NCBI GenBank assembly: GCA_022572885.1
Contig: JACZVC010000003.1
Location: 1-64,000 of the forward strand
Direction: 5' to 3'
Length of the DNA stretch: 64,000 nucleotides
Source of the DNA: Pseudomonadota bacterium
GTDB taxonomy: Bacteria > Pseudomonadota > Gammaproteobacteria > Steroidobacterales > MnTg04
The translations under genes and the position numbers were made by a program. Each line of letters starts with the position of its first letter. The stretch's first letter is position 1. Below, piece by piece: positions 23,867 through 35,023 of this stretch. Below the pieces are notes generated by a model that ran no database searches, was not told where the DNA came from, and saw nothing but the letters and a program-made list of their open reading frames with translations.

Positions 23867-24505
23867 TCAGGGTTGGCTGCGCTTGCTATCAAGCCAGGAG
23901 GTGATCGACGCCCATTGAGCCCAGTCGGGCCAGGCAAGGTATTCCGGCAGTTCAAATATCCCCATGCCGCGGGCATAGGCGCGCACATAGTTCTGCGCTT
24001 CTCGTAACTTACCGATATAGGGCAAACGCAGCTTGCGCAAATAGATCTCGAGTTCGTCGAATATCAGCGTATTTTCATTGACCCGGTTGGCAATCACGCC
24101 AATCCGGACCTGTTTGCGATCGACCTTGGTGACCTGCCGGAGTTCATTGACGAATCGGCGGGTCGCCTTGATATCGATGGATGACGGCAGCACCGGCACA
24201 ACGATGGTTTCGACGTTTTTGATCAAGAGTGTCAGCTCGCGGCCGTGAGACTTTGGCGGCGCATCCATAACCACGACATCAGCGTTCCTCGGCACGTGCC
24301 GCAACCCGCCGTCGAAAGCCGGTATGCCGACAATCGGATCGAGATAATCAGGACGCCCATCCAGCCAGTCGAGGCTGGATTGCTGCGGATCGTAGTCAGC
24401 CAACGCAACAATCTGACCCTGATTGGCGTAATAGGTCGCGATGTTGGTTGCCACGGTGCTCTTGCCGCAACCGCCTTTCGTGTTCATCACCATGATGTGT
24501 CTCAT
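23867..24505 (-). CDS. ParA/MinD-family ATPase
   Basis: The 212-aa product has a deviant Walker A motif NTKGGCGKSTVATNIA at its start, DYDPQQSSLDWL, and a Walker B-like VVVMDAPP. The C-terminus is short, as in stand-alone ParA-like proteins used to place cellular structures or carry out partition. No parB lies nearby and the gene sits between ubiD and the oxidoreductase, so a chromosomal or plasmid partition role is unlikely. A GGGGAC ribosome binding site precedes the ATG. Confidence 0.88.
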   Translation of the reverse strand: MRHIMVMNTKGGCGKSTVATNIATYYANQGQIVALADYDPQQSSLDWLDGRPDYLDPIVGIPAFDGGLRHVPRNADVVVMDAPPKSHGRELTLLIKNVETIVVPVLPSSIDIKATRRFVNELRQVTKVDRKQVRIGVIANRVNENTLIFDELEIYLRKLRLPYIGKLREAQNYVRAYARGMGIFELPEYLAWPDWAQWASITSWLDSKRSQP

Positions 24506-24611
24506 GAATGTCCCCTTTGTTTTTGTTTGGCAGGCTGTCGGACCTAGCCTGCTTGTGCGGTCTTATGTCAAGTTTGCCTCAGCAGGCCATGCGCTGGCAA
24601 ACCGTTTACGA

Positions 24612-26087
24612 TCACGCCTTTGACTCGATACCGAGCCGATCCCAGATCTCATCGACCCGCTGCTTGACGTCCGCGCTCATGCTGATCGGCCTCCCCCAGG
24701 TCCGCTGGGTTTCCTGCGGCCATTTATCGGTCGCATCGATCCCCATCTTGGAGCCCAGCCCGGCAACCGGCGAGGCAAAATCCAGGTAGTCGATTGGCGT
24801 GTTCTCGATGATCAGCGTGTCCCTGGCCGGATCCACCCGGGTCGTAATCGCCCAGATCACATCTTCCCAGTTGCGCACATCCACATCATGGTCGGTGACG
24901 ACGATAATCTTGGTGTACATGAACTGCTTGAGACAGGACCAGATGCCCATCATGACGCGTTTTGCGTGGCCGGCGTATTGCTTGCGGATACTGACCACGG
25001 CCATGCGGTACGAACAGCCCTCGGGCGGCAGATAGAAATCCTGAATTTCCGGAAACTGTTTTTGTATCAGCGGTACAAACACCTCGTTGAGGGCGACACC
25101 GAGTATTGCCGGCTCATCCGGCGGCCGGCCGGTGTAAGTGCTGTGATAAATGGGGTTCTCGCGCATCGTCATGCGTTCGACCGTGAAAACCGGAAACTCC
25201 TCGACCTCGTTGTAATAACCGGTGTGATCGCCGAACGGCCCTTCCTGCGCGAAGTCGTCCGGGTAGATATAGCCTTCCAATACGATCTCGGCGCTGGCCG
25301 GAACATCGAGATCGGCGTGCAGGCAGCTTGCAACCTTGCTGCGTTTTCCCCTGAGCAAACCGGCAAATGCGTATTCGGACAGGCTGTCCGGAATCGGGGT
25401 CACCGCAGCCAGCATGGTTGCGGGGTCCGCGCCGAGCGCAACCGCAACCGGGAAAGGCTGATCCGGGTATTTTTGCTGCCAGTCCCGCAAATCCAGCGCG
25501 CCGCCGCGATGCGCCAACCAGCGCATGATCAGGCGGTTGCGACCGATCAGCTGTTGCCGGTATATACCCAGGTTTTGCCGCTGTTTTTCGGGTCCGCGGG
25601 TTATCGTCAGCCCCCAGGTCACCAGCGGACCCGCATCCTCCGGCCAGCAGGTCTGGATCGGGAGGCTATTCAGGTCCACCGCGTCAGCTTCGATAATCTT
25701 CTGCTGACAAGCCGGCCGGCGTTCACGGCTGGGCGTCATCTGCAAAACCTTGGCATAAATCGGCAGTTTCCCCCACGCGTCCTTGATGCCCTCCGGCGGC
25801 GCCGGTTCCTTCAGATCACCGAGCAGCTTGCCAACATCGCGCAATGAAGCCACATCGTCCTGACCCATGCCGAGCGCAACCCGTCTGGTCGTACCGAACA
25901 AATTACCCAGCACCGGTATGCTATGGCCCATCGGGTTTTCGAATAACAACGCCGGCCCGCCCCGGCGCAAGGTCCGGTCGCAGATTTCGGTCATTTCCAG
26001 GTTCGGGTCTACCGGCTCGCTGATGCGGACCAGCTCGCCCATGGCTTCCAGTTTGCTGATGAATTCCCTGAGATCCCGATATTGCAT
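24612..26087 (-). CDS. ubiD: 3-octaprenyl-4-hydroxybenzoate decarboxylase UbiD
   Basis: The 491-aa enzyme uses prenylated FMN (made by UbiX) to decarboxylate the ubiquinone precursor. It matches UbiD along its length: RAGG-type [68 protein letters not shown], the active-site region [18 protein letters not shown] and [16 protein letters not shown] at 26087 gives the usual beginning MQYRDLREF; a TTG four codons earlier is an alternative. ubiX is not in the window. Confidence 0.95.
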   Translation of the reverse strand: MQYRDLREFISKLEAMGELVRISEPVDPNLEMTEICDRTLRRGGPALLFENPMGHSIPVLGNLFGTTRRVALGMGQDDVASLRDVGKLLGDLKEPAPPEGIKDAWGKLPIYAKVLQMTPSRERRPACQQKIIEADAVDLNSLPIQTCWPEDAGPLVTWGLTITRGPEKQRQNLGIYRQQLIGRNRLIMRWLAHRGGALDLRDWQQKYPDQPFPVAVALGADPATMLAAVTPIPDSLSEYAFAGLLRGKRSKVASCLHADLDVPASAEIVLEGYIYPDDFAQEGPFGDHTGYYNEVEEFPVFTVERMTMRENPIYHSTYTGRPPDEPAILGVALNEVFVPLIQKQFPEIQDFYLPPEGCSYRMAVVSIRKQYAGHAKRVMMGIWSCLKQFMYTKIIVVTDHDVDVRNWEDVIWAITTRVDPARDTLIIENTPIDYLDFASPVAGLGSKMGIDATDKWPQETQRTWGRPISMSADVKQRVDEIWDRLGIESKA

Positions 26088-26212
26088 ATGCTTCGCCAAG
26101 CCTGCCCGGCCCCTGCCATGGAATAAAGAGGCACCACTATAAACACGCGGCAGCGCTTTTCAAACGCCGCCTTTCGCTTTGCACACCGGCCCCGAGCCGG
26201 TACTCTTGGCCC

Positions 26213-27043
26213 ATGCGATTCAAATTCGTGAAAATGCACGGTCTTGGCAACGACTTTGTGATTATCGAGGCCGACGCCGGACAACCCATACCAGACTCAG
26301 AAACGCTCAGCAAGCTTGCCAACCGCCGCACCGGCATCGGCTTCGACCAGGTCCTGATCCTCGAACCGCCACGCCAGGAAGGCAGCGATATTTATTACCG
26401 TGTCTTTAATGCCGATGGCGACGAAGTCGAGCAATGCGGCAATGGCGCGCGTTGTATCGCCAGCTTGCTTGCCGGCCGCGGGAAATCAGGCTCCGGGGAA
26501 CTGGTCATGGACAGCCCGGGCGGAGTGGTCCGGGCAAAGATCCGGAAAAACGGCGTCGTCTCGCTGAACATGGGGGTGCCGGACTTTGCCCCGGCAAGCC
26601 TGCCCTTCAATACCAGCGGCGAGGCCTATGTGTATCCGCTTGCAGTGGCGGGCAGCGAAGTGGAAATCGGCGCTGTTTCCATCGGCAATCCCCACGCGGT
26701 CATTACAGTCGCATCGGTGGATACTGCCCCGGTAGACCGGCTCGGACCGGCGCTGGAAACTCACCCTGATTTTCCACGGCGGACCAATGTCGGTTTCATG
26801 GAGATAAAAAACCCCGGTCACATACGCCTGCGCGTATACGAGCGCGGCACTGGAGAAACCCGGGCCTGCGGCACCGGGGCGTGTGCGGCGGTTGCAGTCG
26901 GCAGAAGACATGGAAAACTGGAGGAATCCGTCCAGGTAGCGCTCCCTGGCGGTAATTTGCAGGTAGACTGGGGAGGCCCCGGCGAGCCGATCTGGCTGAC
27001 CGGGCCAACGGAAAAAGTTTATGAGGGAACATTTGAGCTATGA
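26213..27043 (+). CDS. dapF: Diaminopimelate epimerase
   Basis: The 276-aa enzyme converts LL- to meso-diaminopimelate for lysine and peptidoglycan. Both catalytic cysteines are visible, in EQCGNGARCIA and in RACGTGACAAVAVG. The start MRFKFVKMHGLGNDFV and the internal NPHAVI are typical. The stop overlaps the next gene by ATGA, starting the block dapF-DUF484-xerC known from Pseudomonas and others. Confidence 0.96.
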   Translation: MRFKFVKMHGLGNDFVIIEADAGQPIPDSETLSKLANRRTGIGFDQVLILEPPRQEGSDIYYRVFNADGDEVEQCGNGARCIASLLAGRGKSGSGELVMDSPGGVVRAKIRKNGVVSLNMGVPDFAPASLPFNTSGEAYVYPLAVAGSEVEIGAVSIGNPHAVITVASVDTAPVDRLGPALETHPDFPRRTNVGFMEIKNPGHIRLRVYERGTGETRACGTGACAAVAVGRRHGKLEESVQVALPGGNLQVDWGGPGEPIWLTGPTEKVYEGTFEL

Positions 27044-27756
27044 GCAGTCAACGCACGCAGCGACGCAAGGACAAAGCGAGCAGCACCATTTCAGATGAGG
27101 CGGTGGCACACTATCTGGAAAACCACCCGGAGTTTTTTGAAAGGCATGCATTGCTGCTCGGCAAGCTGTATTTACCGCATCAGGCAGGAAGCAGCGCTGT
27201 CTCACTGATCGAAAGACAGGTAGGGATACTCCGCCAGCGCAATCGAAAACTGGAAAATCAACTGCGCGAACTAAAGTCGATCGCGTGCAGCAACGAGGAA
27301 ATTTCGGAAAAAATTCATCAGTTGTGCCGACGCCTGATCCACGCAGCCGATTTCGGCCACACTGTGGACTTGATCGAAGCATCGTTGCGCCAGGATTTCA
27401 ATACCGACCAGATCGTCATGGTTTTGTTCCGCGACCAACTGGCCGGCAAGGATGACCACCCCGAGCTGAGATTTCTGCGCTGGTCCTCGTCGGATGCCAG
27501 CGAAATGAACCCCTTTGCGACTTTCCTGAAAAATGCGGAGCCACGCTGCGGCCAGATAAGAGATGCGCAGCGCGACTACCTGTTTGGCGACGAAACCAAC
27601 GAGATTGCTTCGGTCGCGATGCTGCCCCTCGGGCCAGGGTCCGAAATCGGCTTACTGGCGATCAGCAGTACCGACGCGCAAAGGTTTCACCCGGCAATGA
27701 GCACGGATTTTCTTTCGCGTATCGGAGAATTGGTAAGCGCGGCGCTTACCCGCTAG
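27040..27756 (+). CDS. DUF484 family protein
   Basis: The 238-aa product starts with the DUF484 signature EAVAHYLENHPEFFERHA, followed by a coiled coil (ERQVGILRQRNRKLENQLREL in two pieces) and a GAF-like domain (residues about 85-235). The function is unknown in the family, but its place between dapF and xerC is highly conserved in Gammaproteobacteria. It is coupled to dapF by ATGA and followed by xerC after three bases. Confidence 0.88.
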   Translation: MSSQRTQRRKDKASSTISDEAVAHYLENHPEFFERHALLLGKLYLPHQAGSSAVSLIERQVGILRQRNRKLENQLRELKSIACSNEEISEKIHQLCRRLIHAADFGHTVDLIEASLRQDFNTDQIVMVLFRDQLAGKDDHPELRFLRWSSSDASEMNPFATFLKNAEPRCGQIRDAQRDYLFGDETNEIASVAMLPLGPGSEIGLLAISSTDAQRFHPAMSTDFLSRIGELVSAALTR

Positions 27757-27759
27757 ACC

Positions 27760-28662
27760 ATGAATGAAACAGCCCGTTTGTGGCTGGAAAAGTATCTGCA
27801 CCATCTGGCCATGGAACGCCGGCTCTCGCCACACACAACCAGCAGCTACCGCAGTGACCTCCACTCGCTGCAATCCTTTTGTGAACATCAGGATATCGGT
27901 GACTGGTGCGATCTGGATATACACCGCGTCCGGCAGTACGCGGCGAGTTGCCATCGCAAGGGCCTGGCGCCGCGCAGCATTCAACGCCGCCTGTCTGCAG
28001 TACGCGGTTTATTCAATTATCTGATCCGCGAAGGCCGGACCACCACCAACCCGGCCGTCGATGTTTCGGCGCCAAAAGCATCGCGACGATTGCCGGAAAC
28101 GCTGGATGCCGACAGCATGGCCAGATTGCTGGAAATTCCCACCACGACCAGCGAAGCGATACGGGACAAGGCTATCCTGGAATTGCTTTACTCGTCAGGC
28201 CTTCGGCTGCAGGAACTGACCGGCCTGGACCTGGACCAACTGGATCTGAAAGACCGTACGGTTCGGGTGCTTGGCAAAGGTTCGAAAACCCGCATCCTGC
28301 CGGTGGGCCGCTACGCCGTGGAAGCCCTCGCCGCCTGGCTGAAGTGTCGCGGCGAACTGGCCGCGCGGGACGAAACCGCGGTATTTGTGGGTCGCCGCGG
28401 AAAGCGTATCAGCCCGCGCGTGGTACAGACCCGGGTCAAGCACTGGGCCAGGCATCAGGGCATCCCGGCGCGAGTATACCCCCACCTTTTCCGGCACAGC
28501 TTCGCCACGCATATACTCGAATCTAGCGGCGACCTGCGCGCGGTGCAGGAACTGCTTGGCCACGCCGACATCAGCACGACCCAGATCTATACACACCTTG
28601 ATTTTCAGCATCTGGCCCGCATATACGACAAGGCCCACCCCAGGGCACGAAGAAAAAGCTAG
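27760..28662 (+). CDS. xerC: Tyrosine recombinase XerC
   Basis: The 300-aa recombinase acts with XerD at dif to resolve chromosome dimers. It has an N-terminal SAM-like core-binding domain (residues about 1-95) and the catalytic residues: Arg in [12 protein letters not shown], Lys in GKGSKTR, His-Xaa-Xaa-Arg in [10 protein letters not shown], His in [11 protein letters not shown] and the nucleophile Tyr in [10 protein letters not shown]. Length and gene neighbourhood (after dapF and DUF484) identify XerC rather than an element integrase. Confidence 0.94.
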   Translation: MNETARLWLEKYLHHLAMERRLSPHTTSSYRSDLHSLQSFCEHQDIGDWCDLDIHRVRQYAASCHRKGLAPRSIQRRLSAVRGLFNYLIREGRTTTNPAVDVSAPKASRRLPETLDADSMARLLEIPTTTSEAIRDKAILELLYSSGLRLQELTGLDLDQLDLKDRTVRVLGKGSKTRILPVGRYAVEALAAWLKCRGELAARDETAVFVGRRGKRISPRVVQTRVKHWARHQGIPARVYPHLFRHSFATHILESSGDLRAVQELLGHADISTTQIYTHLDFQHLARIYDKAHPRARRKS

Positions 28663-28720
28663 CCATCCGGCGGGACCGCCGGTGGCCGTTTGCATGACGG
28701 GAAAACAAAGGGCAACCAGC

Positions 28721-29260
28721 ATGGAACAGTTCCATGGAACCACTATACTCAGTGTTCGCCGTAATGGCCGCATTGTCATGGGCGGAGATGGCCAGGTCTC
28801 GATAGGGAACACCGTCATGAAGGGCAATGCCTGTAAGGTGCGGCGCCTTTGCGACGACAAGATACTGGCCGGGTTCGCCGGCGGTACCGCGGACGCTTTC
28901 ACGCTGTTTGAACGATTCGAAGGAAAATTGCAGCAGTACGGAAACCTGACCCGGGCGGCGATTGAACTGGCCAAGGACTGGCGCACCGATCGCATGCTGC
29001 GCCGGTTGGAGGCGCTGCTTTGCGTCGCCGATCACGGACAGTCATTTATTATTTCCGGCAACGGTGACGTCATCGAACCGGAGAATCAGTTGATGGCGAT
29101 CGGCTCCGGTGGCGCGTACGCCCAGGCCGCCGCGCAGGCGCTACTGGATAACACGGAGATGGAAGCTGCGGATATCGTGCGCGCCGCATTGAATATTGCC
29201 GGCGACATCTGTGTTTACACCAATCACAATCTCGTCATCGACGAGCTTGCCGCCGACTAG
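28721..29260 (+). CDS. hslV: ATP-dependent protease HslVU, peptidase subunit HslV
   Basis: The 179-aa product forms the proteolytic double hexamer of HslVU. It starts [16 protein letters not shown]; the catalytic N-terminal Thr of E. coli HslV corresponds to the first Thr after HG, so a five- or six-residue leader must be removed here, as in several other proteobacteria. [32 protein letters not shown] and the metal-site end [10 protein letters not shown] are conserved. The ATG at 28721 fits the family; hslU follows 24 bases later. A perfect GC hairpin (CCGGCGG/CCGCCGG) lies upstream after xerC. Confidence 0.95.
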   Translation: MEQFHGTTILSVRRNGRIVMGGDGQVSIGNTVMKGNACKVRRLCDDKILAGFAGGTADAFTLFERFEGKLQQYGNLTRAAIELAKDWRTDRMLRRLEALLCVADHGQSFIISGNGDVIEPENQLMAIGSGGAYAQAAAQALLDNTEMEAADIVRAALNIAGDICVYTNHNLVIDELAAD

Positions 29261-29284
29261 GGCGGACCGGTTTCAGCAATAGAC

Positions 29285-30628
29285 ATGTCACAGATGACCC
29301 CTCGGGAAATAGTCCAGGAACTGGACAAACATATAATCGGTCAGGACGACGCGAAACGTGCTGTCGCGATAGCGTTGCGAAACCGCTGGCGGCGCATGCA
29401 GGTCGAAGAGGCGATGCGCCACGAAATTACGCCAAAAAATATCCTGATGATCGGTCCGACCGGGGTCGGCAAGACCGAGATAGCTCGCCGCCTGGCGAAC
29501 CTGGCCAACGCGCCGTTTATCAAGGTTGAAGCAACCAAATTTACCGAGGTCGGTTATGTCGGCCGTGAAGTGGATTCCATCATCCGTGACCTGACCGATG
29601 CCGCCGTCAAGCTGACCCGCGACGAGGAGATGGCCAAAGTACGACACCGCGCCGAGGATGCGGCCGAGGACCGGATTCTCGATGCGTTGTTACCCGGCAT
29701 GGAACCCGGCGAAGGACTTGCCAATGAGCCGGGCAACGAGCGGGAGAAACGGTCCGACACCCGGCAGAAATTTCGTAAAATGCTGCGCGAGGGGAAAATA
29801 GACGACCGCGAAATAGAAATTGAAGCGCGCGCGATGCCGGTCGGCGTGGAAATCATGGCGCCGCCAGGGATGGAAGAAATGACCCAGCAGTTGCAGGGCC
29901 TGTTTCAGAACATGGGCGGCAACCGCAAGACCACGCGGAAATTGAAAATCAAGGAAGCGTTCAAGTTACTCGTCGACGAAGAAGCGTCCAAAATGATTAA
30001 CGACGAGGACCTGAAGCTGCGCGCGGTCGATAACGTAGAGCAGAACGGCATCGTATTTATCGACGAACTCGACAAGGTCGCGCGGCGTTCGGAAACCACG
30101 GGCGCCGATGTGTCCCGTGAGGGCGTGCAACGCGATTTGTTGCCGCTGGTCGAAGGTTGCACAATCAGCACTCGTTATGGACCGGTACGGACGGATCACA
30201 TTTTGTTCATCGCCTCGGGTGCGTTCCACGTGGCGAAACCGTCCGACCTGATCCCGGAACTCCAGGGACGTTTCCCAATCCGCGTGGAATTAAAAGCGCT
30301 AAAGACAAAGGACTTTGAGCGCATTCTCACTGAACCGGATTATTCGCTGACCGAACAGTACAGCGCACTGATGGAAACCGAAGGGCTGACCCTGACTTTT
30401 ACCGACGACGCCATTTGCCGGCTCGCGGAAATCGCCTTTAAGGTTAACGAAAAAGCGGAAAATATCGGCGCCCGCCGCCTGCATACTGTGCTGGAGCGGC
30501 TGCTCGAGACTATTTCCTTCGATGCGGCGGATCGCGATGGTCAGTCGGTCAGTGTGGACTCGGCTTATGTCGACGCACACCTCGCCGAGCTGGCGGAAGA
30601 CGAAGACCTCAGCCGTTATATTCTATAG
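29285..30628 (+). CDS. hslU: HslVU ATPase subunit HslU
   Basis: The 447-aa AAA+ unfoldase feeds substrates to HslV. Motifs: [17 protein letters not shown], Walker [16 protein letters not shown], the GYVG pore loop in [10 protein letters not shown], the intermediate I domain (about 110-240), Walker [11 protein letters not shown], sensor and Arg regions [11 protein letters not shown] and [15 protein letters not shown], and the end LSRYIL, which docks into HslV. Length is standard. Confidence 0.96.
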   Translation: MSQMTPREIVQELDKHIIGQDDAKRAVAIALRNRWRRMQVEEAMRHEITPKNILMIGPTGVGKTEIARRLANLANAPFIKVEATKFTEVGYVGREVDSIIRDLTDAAVKLTRDEEMAKVRHRAEDAAEDRILDALLPGMEPGEGLANEPGNEREKRSDTRQKFRKMLREGKIDDREIEIEARAMPVGVEIMAPPGMEEMTQQLQGLFQNMGGNRKTTRKLKIKEAFKLLVDEEASKMINDEDLKLRAVDNVEQNGIVFIDELDKVARRSETTGADVSREGVQRDLLPLVEGCTISTRYGPVRTDHILFIASGAFHVAKPSDLIPELQGRFPIRVELKALKTKDFERILTEPDYSLTEQYSALMETEGLTLTFTDDAICRLAEIAFKVNEKAENIGARRLHTVLERLLETISFDAADRDGQSVSVDSAYVDAHLAELAEDEDLSRYIL

Positions 30629-30657
30629 GCCTTGTACGGGTTTCCAGGCGACTACCG

Positions 30658-31020
30658 TTGAACCAGCAATTACAGCCCACCGATCTCCGCCTGCTAAAAA
30701 AATCCAGGGTCCTGGAAGTCAGCTTTAACAATGGCGAGACTTTTGCTCTGCCCTTCGAGTACTTGCGCTGCTTTTCACCGTCGGCCGAGGTACGCGGGCA
30801 CGGCGGCCCCATGCAACTGGTCACCGGCAAGGAAAATGTCGATATCACGGCGATCGAGCCGATCGGTCAATACGCCGTCCGGCTGGTCTTCGACGACGGC
30901 CACGACACCGGGCTGTACACCTGGGATGTCCTATATGAACTGGGCATCATGCAAACCGAAAACTGGCGCGATTATCTGGACCGTCTTAACGCCGAAGGTT
31001 ACTCTCGCAGGTCCGACTGA
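30658..31020 (+). CDS. DUF971 (GBBH-like N-terminal domain) protein
   Basis: The 120-aa product is a stand-alone domain like the N-terminal part of gamma-butyrobetaine hydroxylase. Typical strings are [33 protein letters not shown], and the end [21 protein letters not shown]. It starts with TTG. The position between hslU and ubiE is conserved in Pseudomonas-like genomes. Function unknown; a role in iron-sulfur or redox processes has been suggested for the family but cannot be judged here. Confidence 0.82.
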   Translation: MNQQLQPTDLRLLKKSRVLEVSFNNGETFALPFEYLRCFSPSAEVRGHGGPMQLVTGKENVDITAIEPIGQYAVRLVFDDGHDTGLYTWDVLYELGIMQTENWRDYLDRLNAEGYSRRSD

Positions 31021-31037
31021 AGATCAGAGACCAGGCA

Positions 31038-31802
31038 GTGCGAAAGACCTCCGGCGACAATCCAGACAAGACTCATTTCGGCTTCGAAGACGTGGCCTGG
31101 GAAGAAAAGGCCGGCCGGGTCCGTGAAGTCTTTGATTCGGTCGCCGGTCGTTACGATCTGATGAACGACCTGATGTCGGCGGGGATTCACCGCCTGTGGA
31201 AAAGATTTACGATCGAACAGACCGGGTTGCGGCCGGGTCAGCGCGCACTGGATGTCGCGGGCGGCACCGGCGACCTCAGTTCGGCATTGGCAAGGAAGGC
31301 GGGCGACGATGGGCTGGTCGTGCTAACCGATATCAATGCCACAATGCTCGCGCGCGGTCGCGACCGCCTGCTCGATGACGGCCTGGCAAGCAACCTGGTT
31401 TTCGCGCAGGCCAATGCCGAACGCCTGCCGTTCGCCGATGACAGTTTCGACTGTGTCACGATTGCTTTTGGCCTGCGCAACGTGACCGATAAGGACGCGG
31501 CCCTGCAATCGATGTTCAGGGTTCTTCGACCGGGCGGACAACTCCTGGTGCTTGAGTTTTCACAGCCGATCTTGCCCGGCCTGAAATCTCTCTACGAGCT
31601 GTATTCGTTCAATGTTCTCCCGGTTCTTGGCCGCCTGATCGCGAACGACGAAGACAGCTACCGCTATCTTGCGGAATCGATTCGACGTCATCCGGACCAG
31701 GACACCCTGTTGCAGATGATGCGCGACGCCGGCTTTGAGAAAACCATGTACCACAACCTCAGCGGGGGTATCGTTGCCCTGCACCGTGGCTACAAATTCT
31801 GA
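31038..31802 (+). CDS. ubiE: Ubiquinone/menaquinone C-methyltransferase UbiE
   Basis: The 254-aa enzyme carries out the SAM-dependent C-methylation of the benzoquinol ring. The frame starts with GTG. Motifs: [35 protein letters not shown], the SAM loop [17 protein letters not shown]-type [12 protein letters not shown], and the C-terminal [15 protein letters not shown] and [18 protein letters not shown] in order. The cluster ubiE-ubiJ-ubiB is the standard arrangement. Confidence 0.95.
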   Translation: MRKTSGDNPDKTHFGFEDVAWEEKAGRVREVFDSVAGRYDLMNDLMSAGIHRLWKRFTIEQTGLRPGQRALDVAGGTGDLSSALARKAGDDGLVVLTDINATMLARGRDRLLDDGLASNLVFAQANAERLPFADDSFDCVTIAFGLRNVTDKDAALQSMFRVLRPGGQLLVLEFSQPILPGLKSLYELYSFNVLPVLGRLIANDEDSYRYLAESIRRHPDQDTLLQMMRDAGFEKTMYHNLSGGIVALHRGYKF

Positions 31803-31810
31803 GCCAGAAC

Positions 31811-32446
31811 ATGACAACATCCACACTATTAAAACCATTGCAAGCATTGCTCAATCGCCGGCTAGCGGACTCTTCGCAAGCCCGCGCCCTTTGCCGGCAG
31901 CTCGATGGCAGGACGCTGGCAATGCAGCTCGCGCCTGAGGCGGCGCAAAGCGGTCTGGCAATTTTCCTCAGCGTCGCCGACGGACAGATTAGCGTGCATG
32001 CAGATTTTGACGGCGAACCGGACGTGATCGTGGCCAGCGGCCTGAGCGGACTACTGGATCTCGCCGCGGACCATACTGAGCAGGCGATTCGTGCCGGGCG
32101 GCTAACATTTCTTGGCGACGCCGATACTGCGCAGGCTTTTCAGAAACTGCTGCAACTGACCCGGCCGGACTGGGAAGAAGAACTGTCGCGTCTGACCGGT
32201 GACGCGGCAGCCCGCCAAATCGGCAACTTGTTTCGCTCGGGCCTGGGATTTGGCAAAAAAATCTTCGCCACGGCATCCCGGAACGCAGCCGAATTCCTAC
32301 AGGAAGAAAGTCGCGACTTGCCCAGCCATCCCGAGGTTGCGAAATGGATGAGCGATATAGATAAGTTGCGCGAAGACAGCGACCGGCTGGAAGCGAAAAT
32401 CCGCCTGATGGAACAGACCGGCGATGGCGGTGACGCCGATGCGTAA
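31811..32446 (+). CDS. ubiJ: Ubiquinone biosynthesis accessory factor UbiJ (SCP2 domain)
   Basis: The 211-aa product carries an SCP2-like lipid-binding domain (residues about 10-110, with [17 protein letters not shown] and [19 protein letters not shown]) and a helical C-terminus. In E. coli UbiJ binds ubiquinone intermediates and with UbiK organises the synthesis complex. It lies directly after ubiE, and its end overlaps ubiB by up to 23 bases. Confidence 0.9.
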   Translation: MTTSTLLKPLQALLNRRLADSSQARALCRQLDGRTLAMQLAPEAAQSGLAIFLSVADGQISVHADFDGEPDVIVASGLSGLLDLAADHTEQAIRAGRLTFLGDADTAQAFQKLLQLTRPDWEEELSRLTGDAAARQIGNLFRSGLGFGKKIFATASRNAAEFLQEESRDLPSHPEVAKWMSDIDKLREDSDRLEAKIRLMEQTGDGGDADA

Positions 32447-34067
32447 CCTGGTCCGGCTGCTGCGCATAAACCGCGTACTGGTGAATCATGGCCTCGACGA
32501 GATCGTCCAGGCCGCCCATTTGTTTCGCCCGCTGCGGCTTATCGCGCGCCTCAGCCCGGCGTCATGGGGCGCGAAAAAACAGGGGCCGCGCGGAGAGCGT
32601 ATCCGCCTCGCGTTGCAGGAGCTCGGGCCGATTTTCGTCAAATTCGGCCAGGCCCTGTCGACCCGGCGCGATCTGCTTCCCCTGGACATCGCCGATGAGC
32701 TCGCGATGTTGCAGGATCGCGTACCGCCTTTTCCATCCAGCGAAGCCAAGGCGATGGCGGAGAAAGCCTACGGCCAGAGCCTGGACGAGGTTTTTGACCG
32801 CTTTGACGACGATCCCCTGGCAGCGGCATCGATAGCACAGGTCCACAAGGCGACCTTGAAAACCGGTGAGGAAGTTATCGTCAAGATTTTGCGGCCCGGT
32901 GTCGAGGCCCAGATCCGGCAGGACCTGGATGTACTGCACGCCCTGGCCCGGCTCGCGCAACGGCACTGGCCGGAGGCAAGGAGGCTGCGACCGGTCGATG
33001 TGGTCGATGAATACGAAAAGACCGTCATCGACGAACTCGATATGATGCGCGAAGCAGCCAATGCCGCGCAATTGAAAAGAAATTTTGCAGACTCCGACAA
33101 GTTGTATGTGCCGGAGGTTTTCTGGAAGTATTGCCGCCCCGATATCCTGGTCATGGAGCGCATCAGCGGCGTACCCATCAGCGACATGGATACCCTGAAC
33201 GCCGCTGGTACCGATATGCAAAAACTGGCCGAGAACGGCGTGGATATATTTTTCACCCAGGTGTTCAAACACAATTTTTTTCACGCCGATATGCACCCGG
33301 GCAATATTTTCGTCGATATCAGCGACCCTTCACAGCCCCGCTATATCGCGGTGGACTTCGGGATTGTCGGCACGCTGAGTTCCCGGGACCAGAATTATCT
33401 CGCCGAGAATTTTCTGGCGTTTTTTGAAAGGGATTATTACCGGGTCGCCAAGCTGCATGTCGATTCGGGCTGGGTGCCGCCTGAAACCCGGATTGACGAA
33501 TTCGAATCGGCGATTCGCACGGTTTGCGAACCGATTTTCAACAAACCGCTCAAGGACATTTCCTTTGGCCAGGTGCTGCTGGGGCTTTTCCGGACCGCGC
33601 GCCGCTTCAACATGGAAATTCAACCGCAACTGGTGCTGCTGCAGAAGACCCTGCTCAATATCGAAGGCCTCGGCCGGCAGCTTTACCCGGATCTGGATTT
33701 GTGGAAAACAGCCCATCCCATTCTCAGGGGCTGGGTCGAGGAAAGAGTCAGCGGCAAATACATGCTGCAACGCCTGCGCGAGCAGCTCCCCGAACTGGGT
33801 GAAAGCCTGCAGAGCGTACCCGAACTGGTTCGCAATCTTATCGGGCAGCTTGCCGATGGTAGGTTCAATCTGCAGGTCACCGTGCCAGAGATCGAGAAAC
33901 TGCGTGCGGAACAAATGGCAGGCCGCAAGCAACAATGGCGGGCAATCGCCGGCGCTTCTACATTGCTATCGGGAGTTCTGCTGGTGATCCCGGCCGGGGT
34001 TCCGCTGTGGCTTGCGGGAACGACCGTTGCGGCGGGTATAGTGCTGCTTCTCTCCGCCAGGTCCTGA
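32424..34067 (+). CDS. ubiB: UbiB, ABC1/ADCK-family atypical kinase for ubiquinone synthesis
   Basis: The product of 547 aa (542 from the ATG at 32439) has the UbiB signature: the KxGQ motif in [16 protein letters not shown], the A-rich loop [12 protein letters not shown], the catalytic region [14 protein letters not shown], and [13 protein letters not shown]. The C-terminus has two membrane helices ([18 protein letters not shown] and [13 protein letters not shown]). The protein is thought to mobilise lipophilic quinone precursors with its ATPase activity. The start overlaps the end of ubiJ. Confidence 0.95.
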   Translation: MAVTPMRNLVRLLRINRVLVNHGLDEIVQAAHLFRPLRLIARLSPASWGAKKQGPRGERIRLALQELGPIFVKFGQALSTRRDLLPLDIADELAMLQDRVPPFPSSEAKAMAEKAYGQSLDEVFDRFDDDPLAAASIAQVHKATLKTGEEVIVKILRPGVEAQIRQDLDVLHALARLAQRHWPEARRLRPVDVVDEYEKTVIDELDMMREAANAAQLKRNFADSDKLYVPEVFWKYCRPDILVMERISGVPISDMDTLNAAGTDMQKLAENGVDIFFTQVFKHNFFHADMHPGNIFVDISDPSQPRYIAVDFGIVGTLSSRDQNYLAENFLAFFERDYYRVAKLHVDSGWVPPETRIDEFESAIRTVCEPIFNKPLKDISFGQVLLGLFRTARRFNMEIQPQLVLLQKTLLNIEGLGRQLYPDLDLWKTAHPILRGWVEERVSGKYMLQRLREQLPELGESLQSVPELVRNLIGQLADGRFNLQVTVPEIEKLRAEQMAGRKQQWRAIAGASTLLSGVLLVIPAGVPLWLAGTTVAAGIVLLLSARS

Positions 34068-34142
34068 GGAAAAATCCGGAACCACGCTAGGCTTGCCTGC
34101 TAGCTTCACCCAGAATCCGCTATCCTTGGTGAAATATGCGGG

Positions 34143-34448
34143 CTATGGACATGCCGATCCACAACTCCAGCAATTGCTAAACTGGTCTTCACAGACCTCG
34201 CCGCAGTTCGCGCATTGCCAGGTCTTGCCGCTGGGCTCGCGATTCATTTCCTGTACGAGGATCTGCTGGGCGCGGGATTCATCAAGATCGTTGACCACCC
34301 AAAGCTCCGGGTAGCACTCGATAAACGGAATCTCCCCGCGAACCGCGAACAACTCGTTGCGTTTCTGGCTGGCGATACTGTAGCCATCCAGTATGTTTTG
34401 CGCGTGCGCCAGCTCGACTGGCGAGTTCGCGGTGTAAACCTTTTTCAT
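34143..34448 (-). CDS. DUF2007-type protein with C-terminal zinc ribbon
   Basis: The 101-aa product has a DUF2007-like alpha/beta domain (KKVYTANSPVELAHAQNIL, then PELWVVNDLDESRAQQIL), which is related to PII-like or signal-transducing folds, and a RanBP2-type zinc finger at the end (WQCANCGEVCEDQFSNCWSC). Four ligand cysteines are in two CxxC pairs. Such proteins are common in Gammaproteobacteria and have no established function. Confidence 0.82.
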   Translation of the reverse strand: MKKVYTANSPVELAHAQNILDGYSIASQKRNELFAVRGEIPFIECYPELWVVNDLDESRAQQILVQEMNREPSGKTWQCANCGEVCEDQFSNCWSCGSACP

Positions 34449-34639
34449 CGCTGTTTTTTACCACAATCGCGACTGTTAACGGCGCAAAGCCGCCAAAAAC
34501 TCACCCGGACCGATCCGCTGATCAGTGCAGGGGCCGGCCACCACCAGCGAATCTGCCGGCTGACGGGAATATGCGCCGTTGGGTACTTCATGCAGGCATT
34601 TTGTTGATTAGTCAACAAATCTTAACGCACTTTATCCGT

Positions 34640-35002
34640 TCACTTGATCAGCCGCAAAGAGAACGGATACTCGTAGTGAACGCCACTATTGGCGTTAATG
34701 ACGGCGATAATGATCATCACCAGGTTGACGGCTCCCAGTATCCAGAACATCAAAATACCGATTAGAATCAGCATCAGAAGCATGCAGGCCACGGCCGCGA
34801 TAAACATGGTGATCTGGAAGTTCAGTGCTTCTTTACCCTGTTCATCGACAAAGCTGTATTGATCCTTTTTTAGCAGCCAGACAATCAGAGGGCCGAGAAT
34901 AAAGCCGATGCCGGAAAAGAACCCTGTCAACGCGCTCAAATGGCAAAGCATGCCCCACATCCGCTCGTCTGAACTCATCGCGCTACTGCTCACCTCGTTC
35001 AT
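34640..35002 (-). CDS. DUF4870 membrane protein
   Basis: The 120-aa product matches the DUF4870 (Tic20-like) pattern: ERMWGMLCHLSALTGFF, ILGPLIVWLLKKDQYSFVD, EQGKEALNFQITMF, then two more hydrophobic segments and the end VHYEYPFSLRLIK. Four short membrane helices are likely. The role is unknown. The gene precedes the SLC13-type transporter gene on the same strand by 21 bases in genome order (downstream of it in transcription). Confidence 0.88.
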   Translation of the reverse strand: MNEVSSSAMSSDERMWGMLCHLSALTGFFSGIGFILGPLIVWLLKKDQYSFVDEQGKEALNFQITMFIAAVACMLLMLILIGILMFWILGAVNLVMIIIAVINANSGVHYEYPFSLRLIK

Positions 35003-35023
35003 TATTGCCTCTCTGGCAGATAT

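Noticed and set aside
23867-24505. Plasmid-type partition system
   Set aside because: The ParA-like gene has no parB or centromere-like repeats nearby and sits among core genes.
27760-28662. Mobile-element integrase
   Set aside because: The tyrosine recombinase is XerC by length and by its dapF-DUF484-xerC context.
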